Both the position numbers and the translations under genes were made by a program. A DNA stretch of 64,000 nt from an uncultured Candidatus Saccharibacteria bacterium (GTDB taxonomy: Bacteria; Patescibacteriota; Saccharimonadia; Saccharimonadales; Saccharimonadaceae): contig CAMKOB010000001.1 of assembly GCA_946414345.1 (NCBI GenBank), positions 20,619-84,618 of the forward strand, in the 5' to 3' direction. Shown here one piece after another: positions 24,975 through 33,888 of this stretch. The notes below the pieces were generated by a model. The model was not told the origin of the DNA, ran no database searches, and worked only from the letters and a program-made list of their open reading frames with translations. How positions within the stretch are numbered: position 1 is the first letter of the stretch; every line of letters starts with the position of its first letter.

Positions 24975-25205
24975 TTACTTATTGCCGTACTGAGTATAGC
25001 TCTTGCCATTCTTGTCCGTGTGGACATTCCGGATGGAGCCATCGGGATACTCATCCCAGGAAAGGTGCCTGTCCTCGTCCCTGGAATAGGCCGTATGGTG
25101 CATGTGGTCGCCCTTCCAGCTAGAAGACCTGCCTCCGCCACCCTTGACGATGTCGTCGGCTGCCCTTTCGACGTCTACCTTACCATGATTATCGTACTTC
25201 GCCAT
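24975..25205 (-). CDS. Small orphan protein, GC-rich cassette
   Basis: 76 residues, very hydrophilic, rich in Gly, Ser, Asp, His and Lys (DDIVKGGGGRSSSWKG, HLSWDEYPDGSIRNVHTDK); no cysteine, no membrane segment. The repeated HxxW/Y pattern looks like a short beta-rich or disordered protein; I do not recognise it. AGGAGGG lies ten bases before the ATG. The gene is G+C-rich for this genome (36 of 60 in 25081-25140). It has a promoter with -35 and -10 upstream and a terminator downstream, so it is a self-contained unit. Confidence 0.72.
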   Translation of the reverse strand: MAKYDNHGKVDVERAADDIVKGGGGRSSSWKGDHMHHTAYSRDEDRHLSWDEYPDGSIRNVHTDKNGKSYTQYGNK

Positions 25206-25251
25206 TTCAAAACCCTCCTAAAAATAAAGTACTGTAGTAATACCGGAAAAT

Positions 25252-25280
25252 ATTATACAAAAAAATTCGTGATTAGTCAA
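25252..25280 (-). promoter_or_regulatory. Promoter of the 76-residue orphan gene
   Basis: TTGACT (25275-25280), 17 bases, TATAAT (25252-25257). The -35 overlaps the stop codon of the methyltransferase upstream. Predicted leader about 40 bases. Confidence 0.72.
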
Positions 25281-26203
25281 GTGCACCTTACGCAAACAAT
25301 TCTATTGTACTGGTGAATATTTTTCCCATCAAAAGTAAGTGGCATTAGCCAGCCGGCAATACTGTTCATAGTTGCATCGCACGGAATAGTAGCTTTCAAA
25401 AATCTTAGTAGTGCAGGATGATTAAAATAATACTCCGATAGACGTTCCAACCGCAAAAGGCTGGGTTTAATCTGCTTCGTTAAATCTGTAACTTCAATCT
25501 GTGAAAAACCGGATTCAGCCAGGATCTTTTTCATATCACCAATATACTGTCCAGCATCCGTTACCCGCATCGAGGCAAGCGTAAAAGAAGAAACCCGTTT
25601 TTCAAAATCAGTCATCTCATTGCGTGGTTTTGGCTCGTAAACATCAAAAATAATCAGTTTTCCGCCGGGCTTTAAGACTCGCGATATCTCTGTGATAGTC
25701 CGCTTTTTATCTTCACTGTGGCAAATAGTCTCTACGCCGAAAACAATATCAAAACTCTCTTCTTCAAAATCAGATAAATCATTAAAATCACCCTCGCAAA
25801 GAGTAATGTTCGCCGGGACTTTATTCTTTTTAAAGCTTCGATGTGGCAAATCCAACGCCGTGAAAAAAATGGATGAATGTCTCATTGCAAGATATTTAGA
25901 ATTTGCCACTTTGCCGGCTCCAACTTCCAAGACCTTCTCCGTTTTATCATTAATAAAACTATTGATAAAGCGTGCCTGCTCTAGAAAATCATCTTTGTGA
26001 AATGCCCCGTCATTAGATAAACCCATATGAATATTTCCACCACCCCTAGAATGAATTAAGTTATAAAAGAAATCCGATTTTCGATAATACTTAGCGACGG
26101 CATCTTTGTCGGTTTTTTCATCCAAAAGAGCATCGACCTTATAATATCTATCGATTATTTCAATCCGCTTAGAAAGCTCTTGTTTTTTATCCGAAACTAA
26201 CAT
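25277..26203 (-). CDS. SAM-dependent class I methyltransferase
   Basis: 308 residues with a Rossmann methyltransferase core at about 90-210: motif I VLEVGAGKVANSKYLA, the acidic end of strand 2 (ALDLPHRSF), CEGDFNDL, FDIVFGVETICHSED and RVLKPGGKLIIFDVYEP. The layout is that of the UbiE/Methyltransf_11 group acting on small molecules or lipids. An N-terminal ~85 residues and a C-terminal ~90 residues are additional helices. Substrate unknown. The gene is alone and followed by the 76-residue orphan cassette. Confidence 0.83.
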   Translation of the reverse strand: MLVSDKKQELSKRIEIIDRYYKVDALLDEKTDKDAVAKYYRKSDFFYNLIHSRGGGNIHMGLSNDGAFHKDDFLEQARFINSFINDKTEKVLEVGAGKVANSKYLAMRHSSIFFTALDLPHRSFKKNKVPANITLCEGDFNDLSDFEEESFDIVFGVETICHSEDKKRTITEISRVLKPGGKLIIFDVYEPKPRNEMTDFEKRVSSFTLASMRVTDAGQYIGDMKKILAESGFSQIEVTDLTKQIKPSLLRLERLSEYYFNHPALLRFLKATIPCDATMNSIAGWLMPLTFDGKNIHQYNRIVCVRCT

Positions 26204-26307
26204 GTTTTCCTTATACTATTACTAATTTTAACATACAGATTGGTACACCAACAAAAAATGGTTACCCCCTGTAATATTTATGCGGCAAAAAACAACTAAT
26301 TTGACTA

Positions 26308-26316
26308 TGCTATAAT
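26308..26316 (+). promoter_or_regulatory. Extended -10 promoter of the acyltransferase-like gene
   Basis: TGcTATAAT ending ten bases before the ATG at 26327, no Shine-Dalgarno in the gap. Confidence 0.58.
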
Positions 26317-26326
26317 AGTAATTATT

Positions 26327-27286
26327 ATGAATAAGAAAGTTTTTTCCGAGGAGCAACTAAAATCCTTATCAGCAGAAGAAATCATCCATAAACTTCAGTA
26401 CGATAATTATTCCCTTCTTAAATCCCTAGGTGCCGAAAAACTTCGCAAAGAAATGGTCCCAGTCGGTAAAATCTGTAACGCTGCAATCAACTATGTACTT
26501 GGCTCTACCAAAAAGACCTCAAAAACAGACGAAAAAGAGCGTATCAAAAAAGCCCGTGCCAAACTAGTAAAGCATCTTAAAAGGCTGACACCAGGCACTT
26601 ATGAAGGTTTTCCCAAAGACTCCAAAAACGGTCTCGTTGTTGGCTTTAATCATCCATCACTCGGTGAAATTGCCAGAATTCTAATGATGAAAATTGACGT
26701 CATGGGCGATAAACCGATGTTGTTCCCGGTGAATTTACCATGGTACGAGGCTCTCGCCCCCAATTATGATCGTATCAAAGAACTCGGTATCATTATTACA
26801 CCTACTATCACCCCATCTACATGGAGTAAAATGAACCTCGAAAAAGGTTCTAGCCTTTACGAAGTCGGCAACAAAATCAAACACGATTTTAGGGATTTGT
26901 ATACCAAACTCAGCCACGATATTATGAAAGAAGGTGGTGTGATTTTTGTTGCACCCGCTGCTACGCGTCAAGCCACCGTCTTTAAATCTAAAGCAGTCTA
27001 TGAGAAAAAAGAACCAATCATTCCTACAATGTCGGTGCTTGCAATTGGATTATATAAAGACCGTAAAATCGATTGTGATTTCCTGCCGATAGCTGTTCTT
27101 CCACCCAAAAATTACAAACGTAACCTTAACTTCTTCAAGAAATACCAGCTGATTCCAGGTCAGCCTTTTACCGCTGAAGAGATTCGCAAAAAATATCTCA
27201 AGAAAAACGCCACCAAACTACCTGAGTTTGACTACGATTTTCATCAAAGAATTGCCGAACTTTTGCCCGAAGAATTCAAGTACTAA
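26327..27286 (+). CDS. Divergent PlsC-like acyltransferase (tentative)
   Basis: 319 residues, soluble, no signal peptide. NHPSLGE at about 112-118 resembles the NHx4D motif of glycerolipid acyltransferases with Glu for Asp; MLFPVNLPWYEALAP and GGVIFVAPAATRQ further on sit where the second and third acyltransferase blocks would be. The first ~90 residues are a charged helical region. If correct it would acylate lysophospholipid or a similar acceptor scavenged from a host. The match is weak, so hypothetical protein is the safe alternative. It is convergent with the ABC transporter gene, with one base between stop codons. Confidence 0.5.
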   Translation: MNKKVFSEEQLKSLSAEEIIHKLQYDNYSLLKSLGAEKLRKEMVPVGKICNAAINYVLGSTKKTSKTDEKERIKKARAKLVKHLKRLTPGTYEGFPKDSKNGLVVGFNHPSLGEIARILMMKIDVMGDKPMLFPVNLPWYEALAPNYDRIKELGIIITPTITPSTWSKMNLEKGSSLYEVGNKIKHDFRDLYTKLSHDIMKEGGVIFVAPAATRQATVFKSKAVYEKKEPIIPTMSVLAIGLYKDRKIDCDFLPIAVLPPKNYKRNLNFFKKYQLIPGQPFTAEEIRKKYLKKNATKLPEFDYDFHQRIAELLPEEFKY

Positions 27287-27287
27287 T

Positions 27288-30200
27288 CTATTCGCTTCTT
27301 AAAGCTTCTACCGGGTCTTTCTTTGCGGCTGCCCGAGATGGAATCAATCCGCCAATCAAGGTCAAAATCACACTAAGAATAATTAATATTAGTGCGCTGA
27401 TGGGCGCTAGAGCCGCATTGAGTGGAATATCGCCAGTAAAATGATGTAGAATCATATTGATAATCGGGATTAGAATATAGGACACTCCAATACCAAATAA
27501 TCCAGACAACAAACCCACAATGAACGTTTCGGCGTTGAAGATTGACGAAATATTGCGTTTGCTAGCACCAATTGCACGCAAAATCCCGATTTCCTTGGTC
27601 CTTTCGTAAACCGAAATGTAGGTAATAATCCCAATCATAATTGACGAAACAATCAGCGAAATAGACACAAACGCAATCAAAACATAACTTACTGCATCTA
27701 CAATTGTTTTAACTGATGCCATCAGAACGCCAGTCGTATCGCTGTATTCAATCACCTTGCTTTCCTGGTTATATTCACGCATTAAATCATTGTAGTGATC
27801 TAAGAATTCCATAAAATGCGTTTTGCCATCAAAAGAATTAAAGTAAAACGCTAGTTCCATCGGATCATTTAAATCTTGGTAGCCCAAAAGTGCTAGATTG
27901 GTATTATAGGTAGCATCCTTTTCGTTAAACATCGCCGAAACTACGCGTGCGAGTTCATCCTCGCTAAAATTTAGTTTAAATGCGCCAAGTAGAGCGTTAG
28001 CATCCAAGCCAAAAGCATTCGTAAATGATGAGGTAAGGTATGAAGTTAGCCCCATCACTTTATCTACGATGCCCATCTGCACCTGAAACTCGGTAATTTT
28101 AATAGCCAGGTTTTCAAAAGTAGCTTCCACTTCAGCTGAGCCGGTCAATCCATCCACAATCGTATCGGCAGCCGCGGCCGGCAGCATTACCGGATCTGTC
28201 GCTAAATCATAGCTCGGGTTGTATTGCTTAATATTCTCGGCGTACTGTTCGGCATAGCCATTGAGCATTCCGCCAATAATGCTACTATAAATCGCTTCAA
28301 ACTGTTCCTTGCCGAGCAATAACGATTCGCCCATCACGGCAAGCTTATCCGAATCCGCCTCGATGACACGAGCTACGATGGTATCAATATCGCTATACAT
28401 AAATGTTCCCATCGGCGCTTCACCTACAATATCGGCGATGGTAGCCCGTGCCAATGACTCGAGTTCATCCATTAAAGTCGTTTGTGTTGGCTTCACATCC
28501 GCCGTCACTTCACCGGCAATTTCTTTCATGTATTCTTCAGTCTTGGCGGCCACCGCATTCTGGTCGATATTGATTTGTACCGCATCAGCAATTTTCGATT
28601 CGTCCACACTTACAAAATCCGAAAATTCAAAATTGAATTTATTCTGTTTTTCGCCGAATTTAGTATTTGAAAAGATGTCGATGGTAGGATTTGCAATTTG
28701 TTTTTTAACAATCTCAGTCCTCGACGATTCGTCAATAATATGCGTGGTAAGACTTGGCAAATATAAAATCCCACTCCCCACCGCCATCAAGCTGTCTTCC
28801 ATAGTTACCACGCCGACAATTTTGAGCTTCTCCGATTTATTATTATACACATCCCACATGTAGTCCGTATTACTCGACATATCTTCATAAACTTCATATT
28901 TCTCATTATATTGATAGGTGTCTGCGGGTATCAATAAACGAAGGTCTACATTTAACAAGTCGTCATAAGTTAATTCTAGTGGATCTCGTTTGATATTGAC
29001 CTTCTCGCCACCCATAATTTTTGTAATAATGTCGCTTAACTCATCGGTATCGTGGAACCCCAACGAATACGTCAAAAGCTCAGATATTTCACCAGGGGTG
29101 GATAAATAAATAACCATCTCGTTATAGTTCTCCGGGTATCGTCCAGCTAATAACTTTGTGTCATTTTGCAAGTTTGTCGAATCGTATTGGCGAAAGACCG
29201 ACGTCATACTGGAATAAGAATTAAGTAACGAATTACTCCCCAAAATAGTTGTAAACAAACTACTTGGATTAAGCTTTGCAAGATCCCCCGTTGCATCAAC
29301 GGTATAGATCATCGGGTCAACGTTGTATTCATACTCAACCAGCCGTACATCATTTTCTAACTCTTCTTTATGGTTTTCGTAGTATTTCATGAAACTGTCT
29401 AAGTCATTATGTGTTACGCTACCAAGCGATGAAATTAGAACTTGGTTTTCTATCAGTTTTCCATCAGTAGATTCAGTGGCGCCACCTGTTAAACTAAGAA
29501 GTATGCCAGTAACATTGGTCGAATCACGTAATAGGGCCAAAGGGTAAGAAGTCAAAGTATCATGTTCAATCGTGTCAATATAGTTTTGAAAACCAGTTGA
29601 TACTGCAAGAATCAAAGCGATTCCGATAATGCCGATTGAACCAGCAAAAGCCACCATTATAGTACGACCTTTTTTAGTTAGCAAATTTTTGAGTGAAAGT
29701 GAAAGTGCCGTGAAGAAAGACATCTTAGTGTGGCGGCCCTTATTTTTGGCGTCAGATTTTTTAAGATTAGTCTTAATTTTACCGTCATAAGGGTCAGAAT
29801 CAGAAGTAATTTTGCCATCTTTTATGGCCACGATTCGAGTAGCATACTTTTCGGCGAGCTCAGGATTATGTGTCACCATTACGACAAGTCTATCGCGCGC
29901 TACATCTTTTAGGATATCCATAATTTGGACACTTGTATCAGTATCTAGCGCGCCGGTCGGCTCATCTGCCAGCAAAATTTCCGGATCATTTACTAGTGCT
30001 CGCGCTATTGCTACACGCTGCATCTGCCCACCCGACAGCTGATTGGGTTTTTTATAGATATGTTCAGATAAGCCAACGGCATCAAGTGCATTCTTTGCGC
30101 GTCTTACCGCCTCCCGCTTGGAAATGCCAGATAATGTCAACGCAAGCCGAACGTTATTTAACACTGTTTGGTGTGGAATTAAATTATAATTTTGAAAAAC

Positions 30201-30461
30201 AAAACCAATTCGGTGGTTGCGATACGCATCCCAATCTTTGTCGCGGAATTTCAATGTCGAAACTTCATTTATCTTAATATTGCCAGAAGTATAATGGTCA
30301 AGGCCGCCAATAATATTAAGCAGTGTAGTTTTTCCAGAACCGGAAGGCCCCAAAATCGCCACAAATTCGTTGCTACGAAAATTAATCGACAAATGGTCGA
30401 GCGCGGCATGTTTTAGCCCACCGGTCTCATAGACCTTAGTAACGCCTCTTAACTCCAACAT
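27288..30461 (-). CDS. MacB/FtsX-type ABC transporter, ATPase fused to permease
   Basis: 1057 residues. The ATPase domain (1-225) has Walker A GPSGSGKT (38-45), Q-loop, LSGGQ (142-146) and Walker B ILLADEPTGALD. After a basic linker comes a membrane helix (about 255-280), a very large extracellular region of about 630 residues, and three C-terminal helices with the FtsX core (ERTKEIGILRAIGASKRNISSIF). Such Type VII ABC proteins work as mechanotransmitters for peptide or lipoprotein export and are usually two polypeptides or a shorter fusion. The long periplasm-side domain is unusual. The ATG at 30461 is eight bases behind TGATATAAT, so leaderless. Confidence 0.88.
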   Translation of the reverse strand: MLELRGVTKVYETGGLKHAALDHLSINFRSNEFVAILGPSGSGKTTLLNIIGGLDHYTSGNIKINEVSTLKFRDKDWDAYRNHRIGFVFQNYNLIPHQTVLNNVRLALTLSGISKREAVRRAKNALDAVGLSEHIYKKPNQLSGGQMQRVAIARALVNDPEILLADEPTGALDTDTSVQIMDILKDVARDRLVVMVTHNPELAEKYATRIVAIKDGKITSDSDPYDGKIKTNLKKSDAKNKGRHTKMSFFTALSLSLKNLLTKKGRTIMVAFAGSIGIIGIALILAVSTGFQNYIDTIEHDTLTSYPLALLRDSTNVTGILLSLTGGATESTDGKLIENQVLISSLGSVTHNDLDSFMKYYENHKEELENDVRLVEYEYNVDPMIYTVDATGDLAKLNPSSLFTTILGSNSLLNSYSSMTSVFRQYDSTNLQNDTKLLAGRYPENYNEMVIYLSTPGEISELLTYSLGFHDTDELSDIITKIMGGEKVNIKRDPLELTYDDLLNVDLRLLIPADTYQYNEKYEVYEDMSSNTDYMWDVYNNKSEKLKIVGVVTMEDSLMAVGSGILYLPSLTTHIIDESSRTEIVKKQIANPTIDIFSNTKFGEKQNKFNFEFSDFVSVDESKIADAVQINIDQNAVAAKTEEYMKEIAGEVTADVKPTQTTLMDELESLARATIADIVGEAPMGTFMYSDIDTIVARVIEADSDKLAVMGESLLLGKEQFEAIYSSIIGGMLNGYAEQYAENIKQYNPSYDLATDPVMLPAAAADTIVDGLTGSAEVEATFENLAIKITEFQVQMGIVDKVMGLTSYLTSSFTNAFGLDANALLGAFKLNFSEDELARVVSAMFNEKDATYNTNLALLGYQDLNDPMELAFYFNSFDGKTHFMEFLDHYNDLMREYNQESKVIEYSDTTGVLMASVKTIVDAVSYVLIAFVSISLIVSSIMIGIITYISVYERTKEIGILRAIGASKRNISSIFNAETFIVGLLSGLFGIGVSYILIPIINMILHHFTGDIPLNAALAPISALILIILSVILTLIGGLIPSRAAAKKDPVEALRSE

Positions 30462-30469
30462 ATACAACC

Positions 30470-30478
30470 ATTATATCA
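30470..30478 (-). promoter_or_regulatory. Extended -10 promoter of the ABC transporter gene
   Basis: TGaTATAAT on the minus strand, eight bases before the ATG; divergent from the VTC promoter 11 bases away. Confidence 0.6.
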
Positions 30479-30488
30479 CACAAACGCA

Positions 30489-30497
30489 TGTTATAAT
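30489..30497 (+). promoter_or_regulatory. Extended -10 promoter of the VTC gene
   Basis: TGtTATAAT ending six bases before the ATG at 30504; no Shine-Dalgarno. Confidence 0.6.
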
Positions 30498-30503
30498 TAC
30501 GCT

Positions 30504-31250
30504 ATGGATGAAAAAATCTTTGACCGTACTGAAAAGAAATACGTTATTTCCAGGGCAGAATATAATTATCTAGTAAAAATAATAAAAACCCACATGGAAA
30601 AAGATGAATATTTTAAATCCAGCATTTATAATATTTATTTTGATAATGACGATTATGACCTGATTGTCCAATCCATCGACCACCCGCTTTTTAAACAAAA
30701 ACTTCGTGCCCGGTCATATAAAGGCTACGATAAAGTTTTTTTCGAAATTAAAACTAAACTCAATCACAGATATTTGGATGATAGCGACGAGAATAAAGGG
30801 TATAAACGCCGCGTGCTAGTAACGAAGAAAGATTATAGGGACTACGTTAACAATAAGGCTGATTTCATAACTATTGCCACACGCAAAACAGAACAAAAAA
30901 CTGATTATCAAATTGCCAAGGAGATCGACTATATGATTAAGTATTTTGATTTAAAGCCTAAGATTCTGGTAATGTATGACCGAGAATCATATAAAGGTGA
31001 AGATAACCTTCGTGTTACCTTTGATACGCGTCTTAAATACCGCACCACAAACTTAAAATTCTCAAAAAATCCAGCCGACAAACCTTACTTTGATGACAAA
31101 AAATGTATTATAATGGAAATTAAGGCGAAAGGATATATACCACTCTGGTTGGTACACGCCTTGTCGGAAAAACAAATTTATTCACAAAGATTCAGTAAAA
31201 TTGGTAATATCTATAAAAAGATAAGAAAGGAACAAAATGTTATTCAATAG
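30504..31250 (+). CDS. VTC-domain protein (polyphosphate polymerase-like)
   Basis: 248 residues with the VTC tunnel-fold pattern: EKKYVISRAEY at the start, IYFDND, KLRARSYKG, FFEIKTK, YKRRVLV, DYMIKYFDLKPKILVMYDRESY, RVTFDTRL and IMEIKAKG. The alternating Lys/Arg and Glu residues line the triphosphate tunnel in yeast Vtc4. In bacteria this gene is commonly paired with a DUF4956 membrane protein, as here, with a 14-base overlap. The pair probably makes or handles polyphosphate, or a related chain, at the membrane; the enzyme activity in bacteria of this group is inferred. Confidence 0.87.
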   Translation: MDEKIFDRTEKKYVISRAEYNYLVKIIKTHMEKDEYFKSSIYNIYFDNDDYDLIVQSIDHPLFKQKLRARSYKGYDKVFFEIKTKLNHRYLDDSDENKGYKRRVLVTKKDYRDYVNNKADFITIATRKTEQKTDYQIAKEIDYMIKYFDLKPKILVMYDRESYKGEDNLRVTFDTRLKYRTTNLKFSKNPADKPYFDDKKCIIMEIKAKGYIPLWLVHALSEKQIYSQRFSKIGNIYKKIRKEQNVIQ

Positions 31251-31911
31251 TATATTTGATAACACTACTGCGGGATTAGAGATTACTACTGCCCTTATTT
31301 GTGCTGGCGTTGCATTGGTGCTCGGTATTGCTCTAGCAATTACACATGCCAAAACTACGCAGACTACTAAAGGAATGATGATAACACTCGCTCTCCTTCC
31401 ATTACTAGTGATGGCGGTAATGATTATGATAAATGGCAACCTGGGTACTTCCATTGCGATCCTTGGCGCCTTCTCCTTGATTAGGTTTCGTTCAATTGCT
31501 GGCCGCGCCAAAGATTTATTGTCGATTTTTGCCTCAATGATGATTGGGCTAGCTCTTGGTATGGGCCACGTTCTATTCGCGACCGTTGTCATGATTATAT
31601 ATATTATTGCAATTGTGCTATTTTCATATACGCATCTTCTCGAACCAGACGCTCGCGAACGAGTTCTTAAAATTGTTATCCCCGAAGATTTAGACTACGA
31701 AGATGTTTTTGACGAAATTTTTAAGAAATACACATCGCGCTATCGTCTTGTAAAAATGAAAACTATGAATATGGGTAGCTTGTATAAACTTACTTACGAA
31801 GTTCGGCTCCGCCATAATACTAAAGAAAAAGATTTTCTTGATGCCATCCGTGTCAAAAACATGAATCTAAAGGTCCTGTTGTCCGAACCATGCTGCGAGG
31901 AAGAAATCTAG
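31237..31911 (+). CDS. DUF4956 membrane protein
   Basis: 224 residues with four hydrophobic segments in the first 135 and a soluble C-terminal domain. The highly conserved-looking stretch GAFSLIRFRSIAGRAKDLLSIFASMMIGLALGMG is characteristic of the family. It overlaps the VTC gene, and an AGAAAGGA Shine-Dalgarno lies within it. The constant genomic link suggests that it anchors the VTC domain or forms a channel for the product. The C-terminal domain (about 140-224) has a ferredoxin-like strand pattern. Confidence 0.85.
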   Translation: MLFNSIFDNTTAGLEITTALICAGVALVLGIALAITHAKTTQTTKGMMITLALLPLLVMAVMIMINGNLGTSIAILGAFSLIRFRSIAGRAKDLLSIFASMMIGLALGMGHVLFATVVMIIYIIAIVLFSYTHLLEPDARERVLKIVIPEDLDYEDVFDEIFKKYTSRYRLVKMKTMNMGSLYKLTYEVRLRHNTKEKDFLDAIRVKNMNLKVLLSEPCCEEEI

Positions 31912-31948
31912 CAAATATCAGAAAGTGTATTATTATATTTAACATTTA

Positions 31949-31957
31949 TGCTATAAT
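31949..31957 (+). promoter_or_regulatory. Promoter of the 7TM-CAP operon
   Basis: TGcTATAAT followed by an AAAGGAGG Shine-Dalgarno before the ATG at 31980: a short but leadered transcript. Confidence 0.55.
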
Positions 31958-31979
31958 ATAAGCATAAAGGAGGTATACA

Positions 31980-32930
31980 ATGCAACTTGTTGCAATATTA
32001 CTTATTACGGTGTCGATCCTGACATTACTATCGGGTCTTGCTGTTCTACTTGGTTCAAAAAAAGGTGATCGTTTACGTTCAGCTTGGTTTTTTGCTGCGA
32101 CCGCTTTTGCCACAATTTGGATGGTGACCATTGCTCTTTTCTTAATTGCAAAGCCAGATTGGGAACCTAACATGGCTGGGCTAGTTGATGCCACATTCCT
32201 TAGCTCGATCTTTATTGATATTGCATTGCTAGGCTACATCAGCTGGCGCAAAAAAACTGGTCGCATCACAACATTGACATTCATGATCCTGGGCATTATT
32301 TATGCCATCGCATTTATTTGCCGACCAGATTTGTTATATACTGATATTGTATTGGCAAATACGGGCAATTCACTTGTCTTAAATATTGGGCCATTCTTCT
32401 TCGCGTATGTTGCATTCTTCTGCGCATTGGTCCCCGCAGTTATTTTAACGCTTTTGCAGCAGATATTTAAATCATCGTCGGATCGCATAAAAAGTGGTGA
32501 CGTCGTACTACTTATTGGTTTTGCGATTTCGGGGACAATGTCATTAGTATTTAATCTGATTCTGCCGTTTTGGACCTGGCATCTTGTTTGGATTGGTCCG
32601 CTTGCAATTTCAACAACCATCATAGCATTTTATATTACGATTCTCCGTTTTCGTGCCCTTGCTCTTGAATCTCACTGGCTCAAACTGCTATCATACATTG
32701 TAATCTTGGCGTCAATTGCTGTATTGTATATGGTAGTCTTTTATATAATATTTACCGCAATGTTCCGTGGCGCACAACCATCAACAGAAGTAATTGTACT
32801 AAACTTCGTCATGGTGCTCTTCTTCTTACTACTAATGCCGGCCATGAATGAGTTATTAACATTTGTCCGTTCATTAATATCCACCCAAGGCAAAACTGAA
32901 AAAACAAATAATACTAAAAAGGAAGCTTAA
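31980..32930 (+). CDS. Seven-helix membrane protein like the HisKA_7TM sensor region
   Basis: 316 residues with eight to nine hydrophobic helices and a short basic tail (TQGKTEKTNNTKKEA). The pattern of the first seven, including YAIAFICRPDLLY and FWTWHLVWIGPLAISTTIIAFYITILRFR, resembles the N-terminal 7TM region found before histidine kinases, but no kinase domain follows. It begins behind AAAGGAGG and is one base upstream of the CAP-domain gene, so the two form an operon. It may be an orphan sensor or a partner of the secreted CAP protein. Confidence 0.68.
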   Translation: MQLVAILLITVSILTLLSGLAVLLGSKKGDRLRSAWFFAATAFATIWMVTIALFLIAKPDWEPNMAGLVDATFLSSIFIDIALLGYISWRKKTGRITTLTFMILGIIYAIAFICRPDLLYTDIVLANTGNSLVLNIGPFFFAYVAFFCALVPAVILTLLQQIFKSSSDRIKSGDVVLLIGFAISGTMSLVFNLILPFWTWHLVWIGPLAISTTIIAFYITILRFRALALESHWLKLLSYIVILASIAVLYMVVFYIIFTAMFRGAQPSTEVIVLNFVMVLFFLLLMPAMNELLTFVRSLISTQGKTEKTNNTKKEA

Positions 32931-32931
32931 A

Positions 32932-33888
32932 ATGCCAGACCAACCATCAAAGAATCGAAAGATGACAGTGCTTTTGTCTGTTAATGCAGCAGTCATTTTG
33001 GTGGTGGGCGTTATGATTACGAGTGCTATCTGGCTAAACGGCGGTGTTGACTTTCGTGTGGTTGGAGAACGTTCGGATATTGTCGAAGACAATGTTGGTG
33101 AATTGGATTTATTGGAATCTGTCACAGATTCGGACGTGAAGCCTATTGAATATGTCACTGGTAACGATGACTACATTTCTACATCCAGCCATGAATTTGA
33201 TAGTTCGGAGGTGCCCGCCGGTGAACTATGGAACGAGGGTGCCATCACTGTATATGCTACGCCGGACATTGATATTTGCGTTGGCGGCGGTCTAACCGAT
33301 TTAGGCGAGATGTATTGGCAAACATCCAATCCGAACGTTATTGAAGGATTTTATGATTCATCGCGCTCCTGGCTAGGTTACGATAACGAAACTTGTCGTT
33401 ACCCAGTCATTAAAAGTGCGGGCACTACTGTTATTACGGCTGGCACTTACGACGGAAAACGCAAAGACAGTATCTACGTAACCGTCGTGATGCCACCAGC
33501 CGAGCAATGGGAACATGAAGTGCTAACACTCGTCAATAAAATCCGCATTAAAAACAACCTCGGCACTCTCTCATGGGGCACAACCTGTGAGGAAGCGGCG
33601 CTTACTCGTGCCTACGAAACTATTTCGCTCTATAGCCACACTCGCCCGGATGGTACCAGCTGGTCTACAGCATGTCCTACACCGGATTCCGGAGGAAGTA
33701 GCGGTGAAAACCTCGCCATGGGCAATGCTGCAGTCTCGCCAGCCAGCGTAGTAGCGCTTTGGATGAGCTCCGATTCACACCGTGCTAATATTTTAAATCC
33801 AATCTATACTAAACTCGCTGTCGGCTTTGTCTTTGATCCAGATGAGACCTATCGTACCCATTGGTCACAGTTATTTAGTACTTATTAA
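32932..33888 (+). CDS. Anchored CAP-domain (SCP/PR-1) protein
   Basis: 318 residues: cytoplasmic start, one membrane helix or uncleaved signal (about 12-34), a beta-rich spacer with three cysteines, and a C-terminal CAP domain (about 198-318) with HEVLTLVNKIRIKNNLG, LYSHTRPDG, SGENLAMG and SHRANILNP. The histidine and glutamate positions of the CAP cavity are kept. Bacterial CAP proteins act at the cell surface, with roles from sterol/lipid binding to peptidase-like activity, mostly unproven. It overlaps the convergent CapA-like gene by four bases. Confidence 0.88.
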   Translation: MPDQPSKNRKMTVLLSVNAAVILVVGVMITSAIWLNGGVDFRVVGERSDIVEDNVGELDLLESVTDSDVKPIEYVTGNDDYISTSSHEFDSSEVPAGELWNEGAITVYATPDIDICVGGGLTDLGEMYWQTSNPNVIEGFYDSSRSWLGYDNETCRYPVIKSAGTTVITAGTYDGKRKDSIYVTVVMPPAEQWEHEVLTLVNKIRIKNNLGTLSWGTTCEEAALTRAYETISLYSHTRPDGTSWSTACPTPDSGGSSGENLAMGNAAVSPASVVALWMSSDSHRANILNPIYTKLAVGFVFDPDETYRTHWSQLFSTY

